Source: JAGQSZ01 sp049647585 (GTDB lineage Bacteria; Actinomycetota; Acidimicrobiia; Acidimicrobiales; Microtrichaceae). Taken from it: a stretch of DNA of 64,000 nucleotides. The position numbers and the translations under genes are program-made. Where the stretch lies: positions 186,001-250,000 of the forward strand of contig JBARXY010000011.1 in the NCBI GenBank assembly GCA_049647585.1. The letters run 5' to 3'. The notes beneath the pieces were generated by a model that did no database searches, was not told the origin of the DNA, and saw only the letters and a list, made by a program, of their open reading frames with translations. Position 1 is the first letter of the stretch; each line of letters begins with the position of its first letter. Below, in pieces: positions 51,119 through 60,075 of this stretch.

Positions 51119-53488
51119 TCAGCTAGCAACCGGTGTGCTTGGCGCCGCTGCCGCCTCGTCGTCACCGAAGGACGTCGTCTGATTCTTGGAGAAGATGACG
51201 CTTCCGATGACGATTAGGACTGCTGCTGCGGCCACCACGTAACGCAGGCCGTTGTCCTCCATCGAGATGATCGCCGGCAGCACCAGCAATGCGACCAGGT
51301 TCATCACCTTGATGAGGGGGTTGATCGCAGGGCCAGCGGTGTCCTTGAAGGGGTCGCCGACGGTGTCACCGATGACGACAGCGGTGTGGACATCGGAGCC
51401 CTTGCCGCCGTGGTTGCCCTCTTCGACGTGCTTCTTCGCGTTGTCCCAGGCTCCACCGGAGTTGGACAGGAAGTTGGCCATCAGCGCACCGACAACGATC
51501 GTCGCTGCCAGGTATCCGCCAAGCGCGTGCGCACCCAGACCGAAGCCGACCGCAACAGGCATGAGAACCGCCAACAGCGCAGGCGTGGTCAGTTCACGCA
51601 GTGCAGCACTGGTGCAGATGTCGATGACCGGGCCGTAGTCGGGCTTCTCGGTGTAGTCCATGATTCCGGGCTTCTCGCGGAACTGGCGGCGAACTTCCTG
51701 AACGACGGTTCCGGCGGTGCGGCCGACAGCCAGGATTGCGAGCGAGGAGAAGAGGAATACCACTGCGCCGCCGATTACCGCTCCGGCGAAGATCTTTGGA
51801 TCGGCGATATTGATTGAAACGAGGTTGAACGCCTCTTCGACCTTGATCCCGGCGACGTTGCCCGAAGCTGCGATGGTCTCTCTGAACGATGCGAACAGGG
51901 CGACTGCGGCGATGACCGCCGAGCCGATTGCGAAGCCCTTGGTCACGGCCTTGGTGGTGTTGCCGACGGTGTCGAGGCCATCGAGGATGGTCTCGGTCTC
52001 GCCGTGGAACTCTCCAGCCATCTCGGCGATGCCCTGGGCGTTGTCAGCGATGGGACCGAATGTGTCCTCGGCGACCACGATCGCAGTTGTTGCGAGCATG
52101 CCGATGCCCGTGAGTGCGACCAGATAGAAGGCAAACAGGGTGGAGCCCCCGCCGAGTGCCAGGGCAACGAGGATTGCCACGGCGATTGCCACAACTGCCC
52201 ACACGGCCGATTCGAGTCCGCTCGAGATGCCGGACAGCACGACGGTGGCCGGACCGGTGCGACCCGACGCGGCGATGTCGCGAACCGGCTTGAAGTTGCT
52301 CGATGTGTAGTACTGGGTCACACGGCTGGCCACCTGACCGAGGACCACACCGGCCACAATTGCGGCGAACATGCGGAGACCGACGTTGGAGACCTCGGCG
52401 TCGGGCAGTTCGCCGATGTAGGCGAACGCCAGGATTGCGGCACCGACGAGTGAGATTCCCGACGCGATGTTTAGGCCCCGGTTGATGGGCTTCAGTGCGT
52501 CGGTCTCGTTGGGTCGCGCCTTGACAGTGAAGATTGCGATGAGCGAGGCGACCAGGCCGACTGCCATCATCGCCAGGGGGAAGATGAGGCCCTTGGCTGC
52601 GTCCTCGCCCTGTATTCCGACCGCCTGGAAGGCAGTGACACCCAGGATGATGTTGGCGACGAGCACGACGCCGAAGGACTCGAACAGGTCCGAGGCCATA
52701 CCGGCGCAGTCGCCCACGTTGTCGCCCACGTTGTCGGCGATGGTCGCAGGGTTGCGCGGGTCGTCCTCGGGGATTCCGGCTTCGACCTTGCCGACGAGGT
52801 CGGCTCCCACGTCTGCGGCCTTGGTGAAGATGCCACCACCGACCCGCAGGAACAGAGCCAACAGCGAGCCACCGAATCCGAAGCCGATCAGAATCGACGA
52901 TGCGGTGTTCTGGAAGATGATGACGATCAGTGTTGCCCCGAGTAGCCCAAGGCCCGCAGTGAACAGGCCGACGGTTCCGCCGGCGCGGAAGGCGACCTGG
53001 AGTGCGTCATCCATGCTGCCGGACTTGGCGGCCGAGGCGGTACGTACGTTGGCCCGGGTGGCCAGCCACATGCCCAGGTAGCCGATGAAGCCAGAGGCGA
53101 GCGCTCCGGCCAAGAACGCGATGGTCCTGAACAGCCCGGACTGGATGCGGTCGAGGCCGTCTCCGGTCGAGTCGCTCAGGACCTCGGTCGAGGTGGCGAA
53201 GACGATGACAGCGAGCGGAACGACAATCACCAGGATCGTGCGGAACTGGCGCTTGATGTAGGCCATGGCGCCCTCTTGGACCGCAGAGCCGATCTCGCCC
53301 ATCTTCTCGGTGCCCGGATCCTTGGCGAGGACGCTGCGCATCAGGAACCAGCCTGCGATCAGCGCCACGATGGCGACGACCACGCAGAATCCGAGGAGTA
53401 TCCACTCGGCGTCTCCGAGAACGAAGGTCTGGTATGAGCCTTCCATCCTGGCAGCCAGGATGTTCGACAGCGCGGGCATTTCGGACAT
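51119..53488 (-). CDS. hppA: Membrane-bound proton-pumping pyrophosphatase, K+-independent type
   Basis: This 789-residue integral membrane pump has about 16 hydrophobic segments. The substrate-site motifs are DVGADLVGKVEAGIPEDDPRNPATIADNVGDNVGDCAGM (about residues 220-260) and the late DNAKKHVEEG...VVIGDTVGDPFKDTAGPAINPLIKV (about 690-735). It couples pyrophosphate hydrolysis to H+ translocation. The motif GNTTKA (about 510), rather than GNTTAA, marks the potassium-independent class. ATG 53488 is chosen because GGAGG lies six bases upstream; longer in-frame starts reach 53527. Confidence 0.95.
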   Translation of the reverse strand: MSEMPALSNILAARMEGSYQTFVLGDAEWILLGFCVVVAIVALIAGWFLMRSVLAKDPGTEKMGEIGSAVQEGAMAYIKRQFRTILVIVVPLAVIVFATSTEVLSDSTGDGLDRIQSGLFRTIAFLAGALASGFIGYLGMWLATRANVRTASAAKSGSMDDALQVAFRAGGTVGLFTAGLGLLGATLIVIIFQNTASSILIGFGFGGSLLALFLRVGGGIFTKAADVGADLVGKVEAGIPEDDPRNPATIADNVGDNVGDCAGMASDLFESFGVVLVANIILGVTAFQAVGIQGEDAAKGLIFPLAMMAVGLVASLIAIFTVKARPNETDALKPINRGLNIASGISLVGAAILAFAYIGELPDAEVSNVGLRMFAAIVAGVVLGQVASRVTQYYTSSNFKPVRDIAASGRTGPATVVLSGISSGLESAVWAVVAIAVAILVALALGGGSTLFAFYLVALTGIGMLATTAIVVAEDTFGPIADNAQGIAEMAGEFHGETETILDGLDTVGNTTKAVTKGFAIGSAVIAAVALFASFRETIAASGNVAGIKVEEAFNLVSINIADPKIFAGAVIGGAVVFLFSSLAILAVGRTAGTVVQEVRRQFREKPGIMDYTEKPDYGPVIDICTSAALRELTTPALLAVLMPVAVGFGLGAHALGGYLAATIVVGALMANFLSNSGGAWDNAKKHVEEGNHGGKGSDVHTAVVIGDTVGDPFKDTAGPAINPLIKVMNLVALLVLPAIISMEDNGLRYVVAAAAVLIVIGSVIFSKNQTTSFGDDEAAAAPSTPVAS

Positions 53489-53634
53489 GGACATCCTCCA
53501 GGAAGTCACGAGCACTAGACAGGCCACGTCGTCGGAGCACAGCGATCCGACGACAAACCCCCGGAGAGTTCACTTGACCAGACACCTGCGCGTCAACACG
53601 AGATGTCACAAGCCCGGATTTAGCCCGATGTTCG

Positions 53635-53656
53635 GGCCTTGTTCAGGCCTTGTTCA
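53635..53656. repeat. 11-bp tandem duplication spanning the dedA stop
   Basis: GGCCTTGTTCA occurs twice in a row. The inner copy contains the dedA stop codon (TCA on this strand, 53654-53656). Confidence 0.85.
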
Positions 53657-54304
53657 GACCTCGACCTGGGACTTGTGACGCCGCGAGCGGGCAATCTCGA
53701 TGACAACCGGAAGCAGTGAGACCGCGATCACGACGAAGATTGCGATTTCGAAGTTCTCCTTCACGACCGTCACGCTGCCTAGGAAATATCCGAGGGAGGT
53801 GACGCCGACCCCCCAGAGCAGTCCGCCCACCATGTTGAAACGCACGAAAGTCCGGTAGTCCATGTGTGCGACACCGGCCACGATCGGACAGAAGGTCCTG
53901 ACGATCGGTACGAACCGGGCCAGAATCAGGGCCTTGGGCCCGTGCTTGTCGAAAAACTCCTGGGCCTTGTGGACATGTGCCTGCTTGAAGATCCGCGAAT
54001 CCGTCTTGTTGAACAGCGCCGGACCGACCTTGCGTCCGAAGATGTAGCCCACCTGGTCTCCGGCGACCGCAGCGATGAAGATGCCGGGCAGCAGGATCCA
54101 GATATTGAGTGAGAAGGTCGGGAAGGCCTTTTCGAATGCTCCGGCGGCGAACATTCCTGCGGTGAAGAGCAGCGAGTCGCCGGGGAGGAAGAACCCGATC
54201 AGCAGCCCCGATTCGGCGAAGACGATCAGGAAGATGAGGAAATACCCACCACGGGTGATGAGCCGCTCGGGGTCGATGAAGTCCAATAGGGCCAGAAGCG
54301 ACAT
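53654..54304 (-). CDS. DedA-family membrane protein
   Basis: This 216-residue protein of the DedA/VTT fold has IVFAESGLLIGFFLPGDSLLFTAG (residues about 29-52), GDQVGYIFGRKVGP and the signature FFDKHGPKALILARFVPIVRTFCPIVAGVAHMDYRTFVRFNMVGGLLW. DedA proteins move or flip phospholipid and undecaprenyl-phosphate carriers and depend on the membrane potential. ATG 54304 is used; GTG 54310 two codons earlier is possible. Confidence 0.92.
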   Translation of the reverse strand: MSLLALLDFIDPERLITRGGYFLIFLIVFAESGLLIGFFLPGDSLLFTAGMFAAGAFEKAFPTFSLNIWILLPGIFIAAVAGDQVGYIFGRKVGPALFNKTDSRIFKQAHVHKAQEFFDKHGPKALILARFVPIVRTFCPIVAGVAHMDYRTFVRFNMVGGLLWGVGVTSLGYFLGSVTVVKENFEIAIFVVIAVSLLPVVIEIARSRRHKSQVEV

Positions 54305-54392
54305 ACGCACGAGGCGAGAGGCTACTTCAGGCCGATATTTACTTCACTTCTCCCAACAGCGCCGCTGGGTCTACCCACAGCGAGCTTGGTGG

Positions 54393-57383
54393 CTACTCAC
54401 CGGCCTTCTTCGCAGGAGTTGTCGTAGTAGTGGTCCCTGCGCTGCTCTGAAGCGCCTTGCCCGCCTCGGACACGAGTTGTCGGGCCTCTTCGACCAGCTT
54501 CGAGTAGCCGGCAATGTCGGCTGCGCGTAGGCGCTCTTCCGCTGCGGTGAATTTGGCGTCGGCAGCCGCGATCAACTCCTCGGCGGAGCGGGAGCCAGCG
54601 GTAGGCGTTGTCGTAGTGGTCGTATCGCCCGGCTCAGCTTCCGGGTTCTTGGTGCCGCCGTCCTCAGGTGTTGGAGACCCGATCTCGGGACCATCGGGGT
54701 CCGAGTCCCTGAGGTCCGCCAATGCGCTCTCGACGGTGTCCCCGAAGCCAACCGACTCACCCGAGAGCATGACGATCTTCTTCAGGGTGTAACGACTGCT
54801 CTGCTCCTGGGCCACATAGATGGGCCGCAGATACATCAGCGCGTCGCCCATCGGGATTATCAGCACGTTGCCGTAACTGATCCGCGACCCCTGCTGACCG
54901 GCGAGTGTCTGGAACTCGGTGACCGGACCGTAGGTTGCCATCTTGCGGTTGGCCTGGACCGGGCCATCGACGGCGTTGGAACGCTCGGTCTTGCCGTCGT
55001 TCTTGGACACCATGGTGATCTGTTCAAGTTGTCCGTAGTGCTCGGGGTCCATCCGGGCGATCATGACCGACGTGAGGTTCCGCTCGACCCCGTCACTCGA
55101 AGTCAGGACGAACGGTCTGGTCAACACGAACTGTGTCGACTTGGCCGAACCGATCTTCAGCTCCTGGTAGTACGGCTCGATGTAGGTCTTCACCCCGGAA
55201 TCGGATCCTTCGTCGGCCTGCACCGTGCCGGACCCGCTACTCGATGGCTGCAGCGCCACCACCCAACGGTCACTGTTGTTGAAGAAGGTCGACGGATCGC
55301 TCTGGTGGTAGCGACCCCAGGCCACGGTCTGGGCCTTGAACATGAACTCCGGATAGCGCAGATGCTCGGTGACCTCGGCCGGAATGCGGCTCTCGAAGAG
55401 GCCGGGGAATGCGCGGGCGTAGGCGCGGATGATCGGATCGGGCTGGTCGTCGTACAGCTCGTCGCTCAGGTAGAACTTGACGGTCCCGTCGTAGGCGTCG
55501 ACGACGGCCTTCGCCGAGTTACGCATGTAGTTGAACGAACCGGTCAGGTCCGACTGCACATCGGCAGCCTGCATCCGCTGGGCGTACGGGTAGGCAGTGG
55601 TGGTCGTGTAGGCGTCGACGATGTATTTGACCCGTCCGTCGATGAGAACCGGGTACGGATCGGGATCGAACTCGAGGAACGGGGCAACCTGCTTAACCCG
55701 CTCGATGACGTTGCGGTTGTAGATCACCTGCGACTTCGAAGTCACACTGTCCGAGATCAGCGGCTCGATCTCGCCGAAACGCAATGCGAACGCCATCTTC
55801 CGGAATGTGGATCCAAGAGCAACTCCTGCATCTCCGTCATACTGGGCCTTGACGTCGTCCGAGCTCAGCTCGGTCTGCTTCGTGTCGACGATCGCATAGC
55901 CGCTCATGCCCTCGCCGACGTAGATCTCGGGTCGTTCGAGCTTGGGGATCTGTGTTGACTGCACGGGGATGCCGTGCATGAAGAACTGGGGCTCGCCCCG
56001 GCTGTTCACCTGGTTGGCGGACGCAAGTGAGGCCGCGTATCCGTGTGTGAAGACCAGGTGGAGCTTCTCCCAGCTGGGGTTGGTGATCCCCTTCAGGTTC
56101 AATTCCCTTGCCGAGATCACGACCGGGGTCTGAACATCGTCCACCGTGTACCGGTCGACATCGACGTCCAGGAATCGGTAGTACTCACGCTCGACCTGTT
56201 GGTCCTGGATAGTCGGAAGCACAACCGCGGGGTCGAGGATGCGGGCGTTTTCCAGGTTTGCCGATCCGTCCGCTACGTCGCTCTCCGACAGGTCAGGGTT
56301 GTAGTCGAACTGGACATCCTTGACCCGCGACAGGTCAAGGGCTGCGCGTGTCGCCGAGATGTTGCGCTCGATGAACGGGGTTTCCTTGGAGAGTTCCGCC
56401 GGGGTGACCTGGAAGCGCTGCACGAACGCCGGGTAGAGCCCACCTGCGATGATCGCCACCAGACCCCACAACGCCAGGATGATCGCCGGGACGGCCCAGC
56501 CCCGGCGACGGATGTTCACTATCAGCATTACTCCAGCGAATACCGAGATAAGGATCATCAACTGGGTGGCAGGAAGCGCCGCGTTGATGTCGGCATAACT
56601 TGCCCCGTCAAAGCTCTTCCCGGGAGACGCGATCAGTTCGTAGCGGCGGAGCCAGTAGTCCCCTGCCTTCACGAAGGCTGCGAGTGCCAGGAGCACCGAC
56701 AGGTGGGCCTTGGCATTGGGTGTGATCCGTTCACCGATCGGGTGGATGTGGATTGCACCATTGAGATAGTGGACGATCGCAACGATTACGAGGGTTGCGA
56801 TCAGGAAACCGAACATCCAGTCGACCATCATCGACAGAAATGGAAGCTTGAACACGAAGAAACCGATGTCGGTTCCGAATTGAGGATCTTTGATCCCGAA
56901 CTCTCCGCCAAAACGGAACAGGAGCCAGTTGCGCCACTGGGCCGAAGCGCTGGCGGCGGGAATCAGCGCGATGGCCAATGACAACACGAACCAAGCGATG
57001 CGCTTCCTTCCGCCGATGAGTTCGCGGTATCGCGTCAGGATTTCATCGTCCGGTCCGCTTCCTGAAAGAAACTTGGGGGCGAGTCGGTCAGCGATGTGCA
57101 GGTTGACCCACAACATCAGGAACATGATCAGCCCGGTAACTACCGACAAGGTGACCTTGGCGCCCAACAGACGTCGCCAGACGCTTGTCAGGTCGATGGA
57201 CTCGAACCAGAGGAAGTCCGTCCAGAACGTCGCGATGGCACGCATGGACAGCGCGAGGATGACAACGGCCAGTGCAACTACGGCAAGAAGAATGCGTTTG
57301 GCATTTGGTCCGCCGACCCTGGGAATGCGCGGCTTTCCCCTTCTGCGGCGCGGCGGCTCGGGCATGTCACTCGGGATTCGCAC
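54393..57383 (-). CDS. UPF0182 family membrane protein
   Basis: This 996-residue protein has seven or so N-terminal transmembrane segments (about 27-320, starting KRILLAVVALAVVILALSM) and a large extracytoplasmic domain (YTVDDVQTPVVISARELN; YPYAQRMQAADVQSDLTGSFNYMRNSAKAVVDAYDGTVKFY; LLIPMGDALMYLRPIYV). A Thr/Pro linker and a short coiled coil ending in a TTTTTTP tail follow. The family is conserved in actinobacteria and its function is not established. GTG 57383 is six bases after a TAGATT box whose TAG is also the stop codon of the upstream gene. Confidence 0.92.
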   Translation of the reverse strand: MRIPSDMPEPPRRRRGKPRIPRVGGPNAKRILLAVVALAVVILALSMRAIATFWTDFLWFESIDLTSVWRRLLGAKVTLSVVTGLIMFLMLWVNLHIADRLAPKFLSGSGPDDEILTRYRELIGGRKRIAWFVLSLAIALIPAASASAQWRNWLLFRFGGEFGIKDPQFGTDIGFFVFKLPFLSMMVDWMFGFLIATLVIVAIVHYLNGAIHIHPIGERITPNAKAHLSVLLALAAFVKAGDYWLRRYELIASPGKSFDGASYADINAALPATQLMILISVFAGVMLIVNIRRRGWAVPAIILALWGLVAIIAGGLYPAFVQRFQVTPAELSKETPFIERNISATRAALDLSRVKDVQFDYNPDLSESDVADGSANLENARILDPAVVLPTIQDQQVEREYYRFLDVDVDRYTVDDVQTPVVISARELNLKGITNPSWEKLHLVFTHGYAASLASANQVNSRGEPQFFMHGIPVQSTQIPKLERPEIYVGEGMSGYAIVDTKQTELSSDDVKAQYDGDAGVALGSTFRKMAFALRFGEIEPLISDSVTSKSQVIYNRNVIERVKQVAPFLEFDPDPYPVLIDGRVKYIVDAYTTTTAYPYAQRMQAADVQSDLTGSFNYMRNSAKAVVDAYDGTVKFYLSDELYDDQPDPIIRAYARAFPGLFESRIPAEVTEHLRYPEFMFKAQTVAWGRYHQSDPSTFFNNSDRWVVALQPSSSGSGTVQADEGSDSGVKTYIEPYYQELKIGSAKSTQFVLTRPFVLTSSDGVERNLTSVMIARMDPEHYGQLEQITMVSKNDGKTERSNAVDGPVQANRKMATYGPVTEFQTLAGQQGSRISYGNVLIIPMGDALMYLRPIYVAQEQSSRYTLKKIVMLSGESVGFGDTVESALADLRDSDPDGPEIGSPTPEDGGTKNPEAEPGDTTTTTTPTAGSRSAEELIAAADAKFTAAEERLRAADIAGYSKLVEEARQLVSEAGKALQSSAGTTTTTTPAKKAGE

Positions 57384-57392
57384 CGCGTCAAT

Positions 57393-59963
57393 CTAGTGAT
57401 GCGCCGGAACAAGCATGCATCGGCAACCTGCGTGGGCAGGAGGAGTGATGTCCCCGGTGGGAAACGGCTCCTCACAGGCGATTGCGCCGGCAAGGGCATT
57501 GTCCTCGCCGTCCGCACAGGGAAGTCCACCATTGTCGACCACCCAGCGCCATGGGGTGCCGGGACCCGCCGCGGTGCGTTCGCCGTGGGCGAATCCCGCT
57601 GTTGCCAGGTCACCTGCCAGCTCGCTGAGTGAGTTCGACCGCCAGTCGCGGTATGCGGCGCTCAAGCTGTCACCAAGTTCTGCTGTATCCAGACCAGCTT
57701 CCTCGGCCTCGGAAAAGGCCTTGTCCAGGTGAGCGCGGTGGACAGCAATGAATTCGGCGACCATCGACTCGAGTCGATCGTGGGTTCGTTCGGCATCGTC
57801 GAAGAGAGAGTCGCTCGACGTACCGGTTAGCTGGACCCAGAATCCGATGCCCGCCTCGACCGCTGCCGAGAAATCATCGATCAGCACAGCGGCGAATCGC
57901 GAAGTCGACTCTTCCAGTCCGGCGAGAACGGAATCCATCTCGGGGCGTCCTCTCTTGACCCGTCGCAACTTGTCGAGAGTCTCGTTCTGTTCGTCCGAAG
58001 CAAGTCGCCGCAGTGATCGGAGCAACTGCTTCTCGATCGGACTCAGCAGGATGTCGCGTTGATCAAGGACTGCTCCAATGTCGTCGACTGCGACCGTCGC
58101 GACGCTTGCAGTCGAGTGTTCGGCGTCGTCGCCGACAGCTGGATCATTCAGACCCTCGGCGCGGATCCTGGCAAACAGGTCATGGACCGTGGCCCCGCTG
58201 GCGTCGACGGTGACGGGTTCCGATGGTTCGACGGTGATGTCTATCTCGTCGCTAGCGCCATCGAGGGCATCGTCGTCCAGGGCATCGTCGTTGAGGGCGT
58301 CGTCGTCAAGGGCGTCGTCGTCAAGGGCATCGTCTTCGAGGGCGTCGTCGTCTTCGCCCTCTTCGAGATCCGCCGCTCCAGCGCCAACCCGGTCGGCTAG
58401 GACCTCGGCGCCCTCGGTCGAGGATTGCTCCGTCGACGTTTGCTCTGCCGTGGCGTTGTCTGCGGTGGCGTCCTCTGTCGATTCAGTGGCCGCTGAGCCT
58501 TCAGCGTCGGACTGCGAGGCCGAAGCACCGGAACCGCTGAAAATTCCGATGACATTAGAGATGTCGGCCACGGTCGCAGGACCACCAGACGCGACGTCGT
58601 CGGCGGATTCCTCCTGCTCATCGACGCCCTCGTCGCCAGTGGCAACATCTTCGAGAGCGTCGGATCCGCCCGAGGTTCCTTCGTCCTCAGCGAGTTCGAC
58701 AAACTCGATGGCTTCCAGATCGCCGCCCGGAACGAGCTCTCCTCGGAGTACCTCGGACTCGGCCGGGTCGGGCGCAACTGAATCGGACTCAGCCACGTCG
58801 GTGTCAGCTGATGCGGTCGATTCGTGACTGGTCTCGGCTGCCTCGGCGGTGACCAATTCGGTCTCGGTCACTTCGAGGTCGATCATTTCAAACCGGTCGA
58901 CACCGAGTTCGACGTCAAGTCCGTCCAAGAAGGAGTCGGTGTCATCCTCAAGTGAACTCGCGGCCAGTTCCGCCGACCTCTGAGCGTCGCCGTCTGATGC
59001 CACCAGTCCATCAACGGTGATGGTCAGCTCGGCACCGGCTGAACGGAGCAGCTCGACGATGGTGTCACGCCCGGCCCTGGCCCCTTCGATCTGCTGCCTG
59101 GCGATCCGACGCCTGTCGGCGAGGTCTTGGAGGATTCGCTCCCGCACCGATTTCGCCTCGGCCACCATGGCGCGGCCCTCGGCCCTGGCAGCTTCCAGGG
59201 CAGCTTCGGCGTCTCGATCTGCGGCCTCGCGGGCTGCCCGGGCCTCCTCTTCGGCAGCAGCCAGAGCCTGGGCACCTTCGGCGACCATTGCTGCAGCAAC
59301 TGCCTCGGCCTCGTTCGTGCGTTCCTCGAGGACTCCGGCTGCCGCTGCAATCAACTCGTCGTGTCGTGTCTGGCCGGATTCGACCAGCTCCTGGTGAGTG
59401 GACTGTCCATCGGCGAGAAGTTCGTCATGGCGAGCTTGGGCTGTCGAGACCAGCTCATCGCGCCGCGTTTCGGCGCCATCAATTGTGCTCGCCGCGCTTT
59501 CGCGGGCTTCGGTGAGAAGAAGGTTCGCCTCTTCAGCAGCGGAGTCTCTGAGGCTCTGAGCCTCGTCGCGCAATCTCGTTGCCTCCGCCTCCAGCGACTG
59601 GGCTCGTGCCGTCGCGGACTCCTCGGTCTCTTTCAGAAGACTGGCGGCGTCTGCTTCGGCCTTGCTGCGGATCTCACCGGCGGCTGCACGGGCCGTAGTG
59701 ATGATCCTCGCAGTCTCCTCACCGAGTACCGAGGCAATCCGGCCCTCGTCCAACTCCTTCGACTCGCTGAGTTTTGATTCGAGTGCCTCGACCCGCGCCA
59801 TCAACTGACGGTCACGGAGTTCCCACGTCCTGAGCGCATCAGCGGCTCGACCCATTGCAGAGTTGACTTCCACAGGATCGAATCCCTTACGTCCCCGAGA
59901 GAACGTGGTTCCAGCGAGAGCCGCGGGGTCGATCTGGGGCGGTTCGGGAAGCGAATCGGTCAT
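57393..59963 (-). CDS. DivIVA-like coiled-coil protein with phage minor-head (MuF)-like C-terminus
   Basis: 856 residues in four parts. (1) A DivIVA/Wag31-like N-terminus, TTFSRGRKGFDPVEVNSAMGRAADAL (about 19-44). (2) An Ala/Glu-rich coiled coil (about 50-320) with repeated RRDEL/ARHDEL heptads. (3) An acidic disordered region (about 350-620) with six DDDAL-type units encoded by 15-bp repeats (58258-58350). (4) A helical domain (about 650-800) followed by WRWVVDNGGLPCADGEDNAL (about 802-821) and PPAHAGCRCMLVP at the end. Part 4 closely resembles the Cys/His motif closing phage Mu gpF/SPP1 gp7-type minor head proteins. No signal peptide is seen. It should act at the cell pole or membrane like DivIVA, but the role of the C-terminus is unknown. 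TAGCAT lies six bases before the ATG (leaderless). Confidence 0.78.
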   Translation of the reverse strand: MTDSLPEPPQIDPAALAGTTFSRGRKGFDPVEVNSAMGRAADALRTWELRDRQLMARVEALESKLSESKELDEGRIASVLGEETARIITTARAAAGEIRSKAEADAASLLKETEESATARAQSLEAEATRLRDEAQSLRDSAAEEANLLLTEARESAASTIDGAETRRDELVSTAQARHDELLADGQSTHQELVESGQTRHDELIAAAAGVLEERTNEAEAVAAAMVAEGAQALAAAEEEARAAREAADRDAEAALEAARAEGRAMVAEAKSVRERILQDLADRRRIARQQIEGARAGRDTIVELLRSAGAELTITVDGLVASDGDAQRSAELAASSLEDDTDSFLDGLDVELGVDRFEMIDLEVTETELVTAEAAETSHESTASADTDVAESDSVAPDPAESEVLRGELVPGGDLEAIEFVELAEDEGTSGGSDALEDVATGDEGVDEQEESADDVASGGPATVADISNVIGIFSGSGASASQSDAEGSAATESTEDATADNATAEQTSTEQSSTEGAEVLADRVGAGAADLEEGEDDDALEDDALDDDALDDDALNDDALDDDALDGASDEIDITVEPSEPVTVDASGATVHDLFARIRAEGLNDPAVGDDAEHSTASVATVAVDDIGAVLDQRDILLSPIEKQLLRSLRRLASDEQNETLDKLRRVKRGRPEMDSVLAGLEESTSRFAAVLIDDFSAAVEAGIGFWVQLTGTSSDSLFDDAERTHDRLESMVAEFIAVHRAHLDKAFSEAEEAGLDTAELGDSLSAAYRDWRSNSLSELAGDLATAGFAHGERTAAGPGTPWRWVVDNGGLPCADGEDNALAGAIACEEPFPTGDITPPAHAGCRCMLVPAHH
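58258..58350 (-). repeat. 15-bp imperfect tandem repeats encoding DDDAL units
   Basis: About six consecutive 15-base units encode E/D/N-DDAL pentapeptides in the acidic linker of the DivIVA-like protein. Confidence 0.88.
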
Positions 59964-59969
59964 GCCCCG

Positions 59970-59975
59970 ATGCTA
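59970..59975 (-). promoter_or_regulatory. Leaderless -10 box of the DivIVA-like gene
   Basis: TAGCAT on the minus strand ends six bases before ATG 59963, with no ribosome site between. Confidence 0.6.
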
Positions 59976-60075
59976 CGAGGGCCCGCACGTCTGGTGGCGG
60001 AGTGTTCGGGGCATATCTCGTTGATTGTCAGGAATTCTTGGACCTTCCGGGTCGTCCCGCGCAGTCCAAGCCGGA

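Noticed and set aside
57393..57560. Prophage remnant suggested by the minor-head-like motif
   Set aside because: No portal, terminase, capsid or integrase genes nearby, and the motif is in frame at the end of a full-length DivIVA-like protein.
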